NCBI RefSeq assembly: GCF_014204945.1
Contig: NZ_JACHMN010000003.1
Location: 434,001 to 498,000, forward strand
Length of the DNA: 64,000 nucleotides
From: Allocatelliglobosispora scoriae
Lineage (GTDB): Bacteria; Actinomycetota; Actinomycetes; Mycobacteriales; Micromonosporaceae
Direction of reading: 5' to 3'
The stretch's first letter is position 1, and each line of letters begins with the position of its first letter. The position numbers were made by a program, and so were the translations under genes. Positions 53,150 through 61,043 of the stretch are shown here, one piece after another. The notes beneath the pieces are model-generated. The model did no database searches and was not told the DNA's origin. It was given only the letters and a program-made list of their open reading frames with translations.

Positions 53150-56010
53150 TCGGGTTGACCGCGCTGCTCGTCCGCTCCCGCTGGCGCTCCTACCTCGTCG
53201 TGGTCTGGCTGGCGGCGGTGATGGGCGGCCTCGCGGTCGCCGGGACGCTGCACCCGATCTCGATCGCCGACCAGGTCGCCGAGGACGAGCTGCGGGCGGT
53301 GCCGCTGAGCGACCGCTCGCTGATCATCTCGCAGACCGCGATCGAGTCGGACTTCACCAACCTCGTCGGCCGGGCCCGGCTGCTGCCGCGCTTCACCGCG
53401 ATCTACACCGAGCAGGTCACCGTGACCGGCGACGGGGTGGAGGCCGGTCCGCTCGTCTACCGCGACGGCTTCTGCGCCCACATCCGCCTCGTCGCGGGCC
53501 GGTGCCCGGTCGCCACGGGCGAGGTGGCGCTGCCGGAGCAGGTCGCGAAGCTGAAGGTCGGCGACCAGACCGCGTTCTCCCTCGCCAGGCAGTCGCTGGA
53601 CGGCTGGGTCTCGGAAGGGCTCGGCGCCCAGCCGGTCGGTGTCGTCGGGATCTACGCCCCGATCGACCCCGCTGAGGACTACTGGGGGGCGCGGCGCTAC
53701 TTCACCGAGCGGACCGACGTGCTCGTCTGGCCGATCCTGGCCGTCCCGGAGACGCTCAAGACTATTCCGCAGAAGTCCGCCTCCCGTGCGGTCGACCTGC
53801 TGCCCGACCGCGACCTCATCATGTCCGGCGACTACCAGCAGGTCCGGACGATCCTCGCGGACGCCCGGGTCGGCGAACCCAACAGCGGTCTGCGTCCGCT
53901 GATGGAGCGGATCGCCGCGAAGCGCGACTACACGCGCCTGATGACGCCGGTCGTGGTGCTGCCGGTGCTCGCGCTCGGATTGTGGGCCCTGATCATCGTG
54001 GTCGGCGCGCACATGCAGCGGGACCGGATGGAGGTCGGCGTACAGGTTCTGCGCGGGCTGCCCGGCCTGCGTCGATGGTGGCTGATCATGGGTGGTCCGG
54101 CCGTCATCGTGGCGGTGATGGTGCCGGTCGGTGCGGCCGCGGTGAGCATCGGCTGGGGACGGTCGTCGCTGTCGGCGCTCGTCTCGACCGCCCTGATGAC
54201 CGTCGCCGCGATCGCCGCCGTGGTGATCGCCGCGCTGCCGCTGCTGCGGGCCAAGGTCGCCGATGTGCTGCGCAGCGTGCCGCCGAGGCGTGGGACGGGT
54301 CTCCCGCTGGTCGAGATCACCCTGGCCGTGGTCGCCGGAGCGGCGCTGCTCCAGCTCCGCAGCGGCGACCGTTCGGGGATCGGGCTCTACGCCGCGACGC
54401 TCGTCGCCGCTGCCGCCGCCGTTCTCGCCGCCCGGGTCGTGCCGCTCGTCGTCCGGCCGCTGGCGGGCCGGGCCATCCGCCGGGGACGCATCATCACGGG
54501 GATCGGCCTCGCCCTCTTCTCCCGCCGCGGCACCGGTCGGCAGCTGCTCGCCCTCACCGCGCTCGCGGTCTCGCTCTTCACCCTGGTCACGGCGGCCGTC
54601 TCGGTCTCCGGCATCGACCAGGAGCAGCAGGTACGCCTGGAGACCGGCGCCGCGCGTACCGTCAGCGTCAGCGGCGCCGACGCGAGCACGCTGCTCGCCG
54701 CAGTGCAGGCCCTCGACCCGGAGGGCCGGTTCGCCCTGGTGGCGGGGCAGACGGCGAGCGCCACCGGCGGCAAGGTGTTCGCGATCGATCTGAGCCGGGC
54801 GAGCCTCGTCGACTGGTCCGGTGCCGCCGACGCGGCCCGCGTGCTGCGCCCGTCGCTGCCCGCCGCGGTGCAGGTCTCGGGCACCGAGCTCACGCTGGCA
54901 CTGGAGATGAGCCTGGCCTCCTCGATCGAGGGCGCGCCGGAGGACCTCTACGACGGCACCATCGGCGTCCTGCTGGAGGACGCGCGTTTCACGGTCGAGC
55001 AGTTCTCCCTCGGCCGGATCCGGCGGGGCACGGCGACATACCGCTCCCAGCTGCCCGATCGCTGCGCACAGGGCTGCCGCATCGCCGGGATCTCCATCGA
55101 GGTCGCGCCCTGGGTGGCGGGCCGGCTGAAGCTGCGCTCGCTCACCTCCGCCGGCGGCACGACGACCGACTTCGCCTCCTGGCACCTGCCGGGCAAGTCC
55201 AGCCTGACCGACGTCCCGATCGGCACCCCGTCCGGCGGGGGCCAGATCACCTGGATCCTGCCGCCCGACGCGGCGCCGACCGTACCGGTGCTGCGTACGA
55301 CCGGGCAGGACACCGCCGCGAACACGGCGGTGTGGCGGGTCTCCACCAGGTCCACCGCGGTCCTTCAGTCCACAAAGGCCGGTGAGGTGCCGGTCCTGCC
55401 CCGCGTCGGCGCGGACGCCGGCCTCATCGACCTGCTGACCGTACGCCGGGCCACCGCCGACGGGCTGCGCTTCACCGGCATGGAGGTCTGGCTCACCGAG
55501 GACGCCCCGGCCGACGTGGCGGAGAAGCTGCGCGGTGCCGGGCTGATCGTCGGCGCCGAGCAGGACCGGTCGACCCTGCTGGCGGCGGCCGACCGCAGCC
55601 CCACCGCGCTGACACTGCGCATGCACAATGTCGCCGTCATCGCCGCGATCGGGCTGCTGCTCGTGGCGGTCCTCTTCATCGGTGCGGGTGAGCGCCGTGC
55701 TCCGGACCTCGCCGCGCTGCGGACGGCGGGACTGTCGCGCCGCCGGGTACGCCGAGCGGTCCGCAGCACCTATCTCGCCGTCGTCATCCTCGGTACGCTG
55801 CTCGGACTCGGTGCCGCCGCGCTCGCGTGGCTCGTCGCCAAGGACGCCCTGCCGATCGCTGCCCGGGCCGCGTGGCTGCCCGTGCGCACCTGGCCCGATC
55901 CCGTCCCGATCCTGGTGCCGCTCGCCATCGTGGCCGGTGCGCTGATCGTCGCTGTTCATCTCATCTCCGCCGATGGATTCTCTGCCGAGGGACGGAAGCG
56001 CAATGTCTGA
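53146..56010 (+). CDS. Very large FtsX-like ABC permease B
   Basis: 954-aa permease. N-terminal helix WRSYLVVVWLAAVMGGLAVAG, extracellular domain with CAHIRLVAGRCPVATGEVAL, central helices (TPVVVLPVLALGLWALIIVV; AVIVAVMVPVGAAAVSIGW), a second extracellular domain with CAQGCRIAGISIEVAPWVA and ITWILPPDAAPTVP, and a C-terminal FtsX unit (APDLAALRTAGLSRRRVRRA). It is the close paralogue of permease C at 56885, sharing the opening MIGLT-LL and most loop motifs; permease A is more distant. ATG overlaps the end of permease A; its end overlaps the ATPase start. Confidence 0.88.
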   Translation: MIGLTALLVRSRWRSYLVVVWLAAVMGGLAVAGTLHPISIADQVAEDELRAVPLSDRSLIISQTAIESDFTNLVGRARLLPRFTAIYTEQVTVTGDGVEAGPLVYRDGFCAHIRLVAGRCPVATGEVALPEQVAKLKVGDQTAFSLARQSLDGWVSEGLGAQPVGVVGIYAPIDPAEDYWGARRYFTERTDVLVWPILAVPETLKTIPQKSASRAVDLLPDRDLIMSGDYQQVRTILADARVGEPNSGLRPLMERIAAKRDYTRLMTPVVVLPVLALGLWALIIVVGAHMQRDRMEVGVQVLRGLPGLRRWWLIMGGPAVIVAVMVPVGAAAVSIGWGRSSLSALVSTALMTVAAIAAVVIAALPLLRAKVADVLRSVPPRRGTGLPLVEITLAVVAGAALLQLRSGDRSGIGLYAATLVAAAAAVLAARVVPLVVRPLAGRAIRRGRIITGIGLALFSRRGTGRQLLALTALAVSLFTLVTAAVSVSGIDQEQQVRLETGAARTVSVSGADASTLLAAVQALDPEGRFALVAGQTASATGGKVFAIDLSRASLVDWSGAADAARVLRPSLPAAVQVSGTELTLALEMSLASSIEGAPEDLYDGTIGVLLEDARFTVEQFSLGRIRRGTATYRSQLPDRCAQGCRIAGISIEVAPWVAGRLKLRSLTSAGGTTTDFASWHLPGKSSLTDVPIGTPSGGGQITWILPPDAAPTVPVLRTTGQDTAANTAVWRVSTRSTAVLQSTKAGEVPVLPRVGADAGLIDLLTVRRATADGLRFTGMEVWLTEDAPADVAEKLRGAGLIVGAEQDRSTLLAAADRSPTALTLRMHNVAVIAAIGLLLVAVLFIGAGERRAPDLAALRTAGLSRRRVRRAVRSTYLAVVILGTLLGLGAAALAWLVAKDALPIAARAAWLPVRTWPDPVPILVPLAIVAGALIVAVHLISADGFSAEGRKRNV

Positions 56011-56869
56011 ACACAGTGGACTCGCCGTCGCGTGCCGTCGGGTCGTGCAGATCTACCGGGGTGAGGGCGGCGACGTCGTCGCACTCTCCGGTGTGGACCT
56101 GACCATCGCCCAGGGCGAGATGGTGGCACTCGTCGGGCCGTCGGGCTCCGGCAAGTCGACGCTGATCGCCCTGCTCGGCGGGCTGCTGCGCCCGTCGGCG
56201 GGCCGGGTCTCGGTCGGCACCTTCGACCTGGGTCGCCTCTCGGACCGGGAGATCTCCCGGCTGCGCGGCACCCAGATCGGCATCGTGCTGCAGGGCGCTA
56301 GCCGCAACCTGCTGCCCTACGCCTCGCTGTATCGCAACATCTGGCTGGCGCAGCGCCGGGCGGCGGCCACCTCCGGCATCGCGCTCGACGATCCCGAGCG
56401 GGTGCTGGACCTGGTGGGCCTGCCCGGCAAGGGCGGCGTGCTGCTGCGGGACCTGCCGCCGGGCGCCCGCCAGCGGGCCGCGCTCGCGGTCGGTGTCGCA
56501 GCCTCACCCGGCCTGCTGCTCGTCGACGAGCCGACGAGCCAGCTCGACTCGGCCGGCCGGGACGAGGTGATCGCCGCGCTGGAGACGATCAACGCCGAGC
56601 GCGGCACGACCGTCGTGGTCGTCACCCACGACACCGAGGTCGGCTCCCGGCTGGGCCGGGTCGTCACGATCCGCGACGGCCGGGTCGGTGCGGAAGGCCG
56701 CAACGGCAAGGACTTCGCGGTCGTCGCCGGTGACGGCACCGTGCAGCTCCCGCCGGACGTGCTGGAGGAGTTCCCGCCGGGGACGCTCTTCACCATCGAC
56801 CATGCCGAGGACGGCTCGGTCACCCTCGTCGTCGGATCTTCGGGCACCGCCGGGGGCGGCGGCGCCTGA
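56003..56869 (+). CDS. ABC transporter ATP-binding protein with degenerate signature motif
   Basis: 288-aa MacB/LolD-like ATPase serving the FtsX permeases. Walker A GPSGSGKST 45-53, Q-loop Gln97 (GIVLQGASRN), Walker B LLLVDEPTS with Asp175 and Glu176, D-loop QLDSAG, H-loop His209 (VVVVTHDTEV). The ABC signature, normally LSGGQ, is LPPGARQR at 151-158: Ser and the first Gly are both Pro. A ~50-residue C-terminal extension (DFAVVAGDGTVQLPPDVLEE) follows the domain. ATG 56003 overlaps permease B by 8 nt. One ATPase for three large permeases implies sharing, or two heteromeric complexes. Confidence 0.92.
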   Translation: MSEHSGLAVACRRVVQIYRGEGGDVVALSGVDLTIAQGEMVALVGPSGSGKSTLIALLGGLLRPSAGRVSVGTFDLGRLSDREISRLRGTQIGIVLQGASRNLLPYASLYRNIWLAQRRAAATSGIALDDPERVLDLVGLPGKGGVLLRDLPPGARQRAALAVGVAASPGLLLVDEPTSQLDSAGRDEVIAALETINAERGTTVVVVTHDTEVGSRLGRVVTIRDGRVGAEGRNGKDFAVVAGDGTVQLPPDVLEEFPPGTLFTIDHAEDGSVTLVVGSSGTAGGGGA

Positions 56870-56884
56870 TCGAAGGGAGACCCG

Positions 56885-59743
56885 GTGATCGGGCTGACTC
56901 TCCTGCTGGTGCGGGAGCGCTGGCGGTCCTATCTGATCGTCGCGTGGCTCGCCGCGGTCATCGGCGCCCTCGCGGCCGCCGGTGCCCTCTATCCGCCCTC
57001 GGTCGCCGACCGGGTGGCCGAGGACGAGGTACGCGTCGCCTCGCTGAGCAGCCGTTACCTCACCCTGGGCGGCAGCGCGACGAGTGACGACTTCACCAGG
57101 GTGGTGACCCGCGCCCGCACGCTGCCCCGGTTCACGGTGATCTACAACGAGCAGATCCCGGTCGTCGGGGACGGTTTCGAGGTGGCGCAGCTCCTCCACC
57201 GCGACGGCGCCTGCGCCCACATCCGCATCATCGCGGGCCGTTGCCCGGTCGCCGGCGGCGAGGTGGCACTGCCCGAACCGCAGCTCGCGCGGCTGAAGCT
57301 CGGCGATCAGACCGCGATCTCGCTGGGCCACCTCACCTCGGCCGGGTGGGTCACCCGCGGTCTCGGCGAGCAGCCGGTCGGGATCGTCGGCGTCTACGCA
57401 CCGCTCGACCCGGCCGAGGACTACTGGGGGTCGCGGTCCCTCTTCGGCGCCGCCACCGATCTGCTGAGCTGGCCGATGCTGACGGTCCCCGCCACGCTGG
57501 GCACGGTCCCGCATCCGGTGACCAACCGGTCCATGGACCTGATGCCCGATCACGACCTGCTCATCTCCGGCGACTACGCCGAGGTGCGCCGGCTCCTCGC
57601 GGACGCCCGGATCGGCGAGCCCGACACGGGGATGCGCGCCCTGATGGACCGCATCGCCGCCAAGCGCCGCTACACGAGCCTCATGACGCCGGTCGTGGTC
57701 GCGCCGGTGCTGGCACTGGGGCTGTGGGCGCTGCTGATCGTCGTCGGCAGCCACCTTCGGCGGGACCGGCAGGAGGCCGGCGTACCGGCGCTGCGCGGGC
57801 TGCCGGTGCTGCGCCGCTGGTGGCTGATGCTCGGCGCGCCGGTGCTGCTCGTGGTCGTGCTGACACCGGCCGGCGCGGCCGTGGTCGTCGCGAGTTCGGA
57901 CGGGCCCGGTGGACCTGCCGCGGTGGCCGCGCTCTACGCCACCCTCGCCGCCCTGGCCTTCGTCGTCGCGGCGGGGTTTCCACTGATCCGGGCCAGGGTG
58001 ACCGATGCGCTGCGGTCGGTGCCGTCGCGTCGTCCCGGCGGCGGTGTCGCCGAGGTGGCACTGACCGCCCTCGCCGTGGCCGCGCTGCTCCAGCTGCGCA
58101 GTGGTGACCGCAGCGGGCTGGGACTCTATGCGGCGACACTCAGCGCGGCGGCGGTCGCCGTGCTCGCCGCCCGGCTGGTGCCGCTGCTGCTCCGGCGGCT
58201 GACCGGGCCGGTCATCCGGCGCGGCTTCGTCACGACCGGGGTCGCCCTCGCACTCTTCACCCGGCGGGACCACGGTCGGCAGCTCCTGGCCCTGACCGGG
58301 CTGACGATCGCCCTGCTGGCCCTCGTCAGCACCGCGGTCGGCATCTCGTCGACGGGCCGCAAGGCTCAGGCCACATGGGAGAGCGGCGCCGCCCGAGTGC
58401 TCACCATCCGGGGGAACGAGGCTGGGCCGCTGCTCGCCTGGGTCGGCGCCCGCGATCCGCAGGGCCGGTACGCCGTCGTGGTCGGCCGGATCGCCACGAC
58501 CGGTGGGCCGCCCGTCCTCGCGATGGACCTCTCCCGGCCCGATGCCCTGCGCTGGGACCGTGCGCGACAGGTGGCCGAGGAGCTGGTCGCACCCGCTGCG
58601 CCCGCGGTACGCCTCGTCGGCGGCACCGTCAGCGTCGACCTGGACCTGGCACCCCGGTCCTTCCGCGGTGTCGCCGACCCGGGACCCGAGGCTTTCCGGC
58701 TGAGTGTGAGCGTGGAGGACGACCGGTACTTCGTCGCCGACGTCGACCTCGGCGCGCTGCGGCCGGGGCGGTCGACCTACACCGCACCGCTGCCGGGCAC
58801 CTGTGCCGTCGGCTGCCGGGTGGCGGCGCTCTCGGTCTCGGCGGCCCGGGACACGGGGGCCGACATCACCGTCCACTCCCTCCGGTCGGCGGCCGGGGCG
58901 GTCACCGACCTGGGCGCCTGGCATCGTCCCCGCGAGTCGCGCCACGCGGGCGCCCTGACCGTCGGCGTGATCGCGGGCGCCGACGAGGTCACCTGGCTCC
59001 TGCCGCCGGACGCGGTCCAGAGTGTGCCCGCCGTCTTCACCGCGGGTCAGTCCACATCGGATCGCGCGCTCGCCTGGCGGGTACGCGCCAAGCACGTCAC
59101 CAGCGTCGTGACCGCCACCGGCGCGGGCGAGGAGCCGGTCCTGCCCCGGCTCGGCAACAGCGGAACGATCGTCGATCTCGTCACGGCGTACCGGGCGACC
59201 GCCGGTGGACTGGACTTCACGGCGCTGGAGCTCTGGCTCACCGCGGAGGCGCCCGACGAGATCGCGGATCAGCTCACCGGCGCCGGGTTCCGTGTCACCG
59301 GCGACCAGCGGCTCGCGGACGTGCTGCGGGCGGAGGAGCTCAGTCCGGCGGTGCTGACCCTGCGGATGCACCGGGTCGCCGCGGTGGTCGGCGTAGGCCT
59401 GCTGATCTCGACGATCGGGTTCGCGGTGGCGGGTGCCCGGCAGGCACCGGACCTGGCGGCACTGCGTGCGGCGGGCCTGTCCCGGCGGCGCCTGCGCCGG
59501 GCGGTCCGGCTCACCTACCTGGCCGTCCTCGCCCTGGGTGTCGTGGTGGGCGTGGGCGCGGCGGCACTCGCCTGGCTGGTGGCGAGGGCTGCGCTGCCGA
59601 CGACGGATCGACCGTCCTGGCTGCCGGAGCAGGTGTGGCCGGAGCCGTCGACGGTGCTCCTGCCGCTGGGGGTCGCGGTCGCGGTGCTGGCGCTCGCGGT
59701 CTGCCTCGTCTCCGGGCTCGGCCGCCGAAGCGCCCCGGTCTAG
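56885..59743 (+). CDS. Very large FtsX-like ABC permease C
   Basis: 952-aa paralogue of permease B with the same layout: N-terminal helix (RSYLIVAWLAAVIGALAAAG), extracellular domain with CAHIRIIAGRCPVAGGEVAL, central helices (TPVVVAPVLALGLWALLIVV), second extracellular domain with CAVGCRVAALSVSAARDTG and VTWLLPPDAVQSVPAV, and a C-terminal FtsX unit (APDLAALRAAGLSRRRLRRA). GTG 56885 with GGGAG upstream. It ends the four-gene operon; downstream are degenerate tandem repeats that reach into the opposite GNAT gene. B and C probably arose by duplication. Confidence 0.88.
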   Translation: MIGLTLLLVRERWRSYLIVAWLAAVIGALAAAGALYPPSVADRVAEDEVRVASLSSRYLTLGGSATSDDFTRVVTRARTLPRFTVIYNEQIPVVGDGFEVAQLLHRDGACAHIRIIAGRCPVAGGEVALPEPQLARLKLGDQTAISLGHLTSAGWVTRGLGEQPVGIVGVYAPLDPAEDYWGSRSLFGAATDLLSWPMLTVPATLGTVPHPVTNRSMDLMPDHDLLISGDYAEVRRLLADARIGEPDTGMRALMDRIAAKRRYTSLMTPVVVAPVLALGLWALLIVVGSHLRRDRQEAGVPALRGLPVLRRWWLMLGAPVLLVVVLTPAGAAVVVASSDGPGGPAAVAALYATLAALAFVVAAGFPLIRARVTDALRSVPSRRPGGGVAEVALTALAVAALLQLRSGDRSGLGLYAATLSAAAVAVLAARLVPLLLRRLTGPVIRRGFVTTGVALALFTRRDHGRQLLALTGLTIALLALVSTAVGISSTGRKAQATWESGAARVLTIRGNEAGPLLAWVGARDPQGRYAVVVGRIATTGGPPVLAMDLSRPDALRWDRARQVAEELVAPAAPAVRLVGGTVSVDLDLAPRSFRGVADPGPEAFRLSVSVEDDRYFVADVDLGALRPGRSTYTAPLPGTCAVGCRVAALSVSAARDTGADITVHSLRSAAGAVTDLGAWHRPRESRHAGALTVGVIAGADEVTWLLPPDAVQSVPAVFTAGQSTSDRALAWRVRAKHVTSVVTATGAGEEPVLPRLGNSGTIVDLVTAYRATAGGLDFTALELWLTAEAPDEIADQLTGAGFRVTGDQRLADVLRAEELSPAVLTLRMHRVAAVVGVGLLISTIGFAVAGARQAPDLAALRAAGLSRRRLRRAVRLTYLAVLALGVVVGVGAAALAWLVARAALPTTDRPSWLPEQVWPEPSTVLLPLGVAVAVLALAVCLVSGLGRRSAPV

Positions 59744-59842
59744 CCGGGCTCAGCTTGCTAGCCGGGGCTCAGCTTGCTGGCCGGGCACAGCTTGAACCGG
59801 GCTCGGCTGGAAGCGGGCTCAGCTTGAAACGGGCTCAGCCGC
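59743..59842. repeat. Six degenerate 16-19 bp direct repeats
   Basis: Units of the form CCGGGCTCAGCTTG(CT/AA) repeat head to tail from the permease C stop to just inside the 3' end of the GNAT gene (stop at 59835). Unit 3 (GGGCACAGCTTG) and unit 4 (GGGCTCGGCTGG) have changed; the last is cut short. Tandem, not palindromic, unlike the other convergent gaps. Confidence 0.8.
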
Positions 59843-60260
59843 GGTTCATCGGCACGTGCGGGATGCCGTCGTCGAGGTACTCCGCGCCGCTGATCTCGTA
59901 GCCGTGGCGGGCGTAGAACGCCACGAGATGGGCCTGGGCGTCCAGGGTGCTGGGCCGGTCGCCGATGAGGGCGAGAGCGGCCCGCATCAGCGTGCCCGCG
60001 TGCCCGCCGCCGCGTGCGCCCGGGGCCACGACGACGCGCCCGATCCGGGCCCGCTCCCCGTCGTCGAGGACGCGCAGGTACGCCGCCGGGCCGCGCTCGT
60101 CCTCGAGCCACACGTGCTGGGTGGCAGGATCGGTGTCGCGACCGTCCGGGTCGAGGTAGACGCACTTCTGCTCCACGACGAAGACCTCGGAGCGCAGCTT
60201 GAGCAGCGCGTAGAGGGTACTGGCGTCGAGTTGCGCGAAGGTCGCTGTCCGCAGGTTCAC
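59835..60260 (-). CDS. GNAT-family N-acetyltransferase (ElaA-like)
   Basis: 141-aa acetyltransferase. Features: LYALLKLRSEVFVVEQKCVY near the N-terminus, DPATQHVWLEDERGPAAYLR, the acetyl-CoA pyrophosphate-binding strand-loop IGRVVVAPGARGGGHAGTLM and LVAFYARHGYEISGAEYLDD. This is the ElaA-type pattern; the substrate is unknown. GTG 60260. It is divergent from the YhgE/Pip operon (99 bp between starts). Its last codons overlap the tandem repeat array at 59743-59842. Confidence 0.9.
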   Translation of the reverse strand: MNLRTATFAQLDASTLYALLKLRSEVFVVEQKCVYLDPDGRDTDPATQHVWLEDERGPAAYLRVLDDGERARIGRVVVAPGARGGGHAGTLMRAALALIGDRPSTLDAQAHLVAFYARHGYEISGAEYLDDGIPHVPMNRG

Positions 60261-60325
60261 TCGATGATCGTATGCGTGTGGCCGGTGTCACGTGGCGAGC
60301 CGGGGGAGCGTCGCGTAAGTTTTTG

Positions 60326-60341
60326 AACCGACCAGTCAGTT
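60326..60341. promoter_or_regulatory. TetR-type operator AACCGACCAGTCAGTT
   Basis: Imperfect palindrome (12 of 16 positions symmetrical, form AACYGACYRGTCRGTT) 18 bp before the ATPase ATG. A TetR gene closes the same operon at 63234, and repressors of this class commonly bind such sites, so autoregulation is likely. Confidence 0.7.
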
Positions 60342-60359
60342 TAAGTTTAGAGGTGCGAG

Positions 60360-61043
60360 ATGACCGCTGCGGCTCCTGCAGATCAGGAGCAGTCATCCGC
60401 ACCTGATGCGACTGACCACGAGCCCGCGGGACCGGCAAGGGTCCTCGCCGCCCGCGGGCTCGGTCTGCGTACCAGGCGGGGGTGGGTGTTTCGGGATCTT
60501 GACCTTGACCTGCACGCCGGAGAGCTCGCCGTGCTGACCGGGCCGAGCGGCAGCGGGCGGACCAGCGCGCTGCTCGCGCTCGCCGGCCGCTTCCGGACCA
60601 GCCACGGCTCCCTGGAACCGGCCGCACGGCCCGCGTTGGGGCTGGTCCGCGGCGTGCACGAGCCCGACCCGATGCTCACCGTCGCCGAGCACCTCGGCGA
60701 GCGGCTGCGCCTGCACCGGCCGCTGGGCTGGCCCACCAGGTCGCGGCGGCGGGCCCACCGCGGTCTCGTCGCACGGCACGCCGCGACGCTGCCGGTCGCT
60801 CCCGAGCTGCTCGCCGGTGAGCTCGACCCGCTGCACCGGCACCTGCTGATGCTGCGTCTCGCGCTCCTCGCCGACCCCGATCTGATCGCGATCGACGACG
60901 TCGACGCCGGGCTCACCATCGACGAGTCCGTGACCCTCTGGGCCCACCTGCGCGGCCTCGCCGACCTCGGCGTCGCGGTCCTCGCCACCGCCCGCGAGGT
61001 GCACCACGACCTGCCCGACCTGACCCTGGAGCTGCCGAAGTGA
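60360..61043 (+). CDS. Atypical ABC ATPase subunit of a YhgE/Pip exporter
   Basis: 227-aa ABC-type ATPase with a ~25-residue acidic lead. Walker A is GPSGSGRTS (61-69), with Arg67 where Lys is expected. The signature position reads LAGELDPLHR (151-160) instead of LSGGQ. Walker B is LIAIDDVDAG with Asp180 replacing the catalytic Glu. No Gln-containing Q-loop was found (GLVRGVHEPDPMLTVAEH). These changes suggest weak or no hydrolysis by itself. GAGG lies 6 nt before the ATG. The stop overlaps the permease GTG, so the two form a unit. It may act as a regulatory or structural ATPase. Confidence 0.82.
   Translation: MTAAAPADQEQSSAPDATDHEPAGPARVLAARGLGLRTRRGWVFRDLDLDLHAGELAVLTGPSGSGRTSALLALAGRFRTSHGSLEPAARPALGLVRGVHEPDPMLTVAEHLGERLRLHRPLGWPTRSRRRAHRGLVARHAATLPVAPELLAGELDPLHRHLLMLRLALLADPDLIAIDDVDAGLTIDESVTLWAHLRGLADLGVAVLATAREVHHDLPDLTLELPK

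Noticed and set aside
50024-59371. Very long antisense open frames (about 950-1070 codons) opposite the three FtsX-like permeases
   Set aside because: They encode Arg/Gly/Asp/His-rich sequence with no family resemblance and arise because high third-position GC removes stop codons on the opposite strand. The permease frames carry clear membrane and FtsX motifs.
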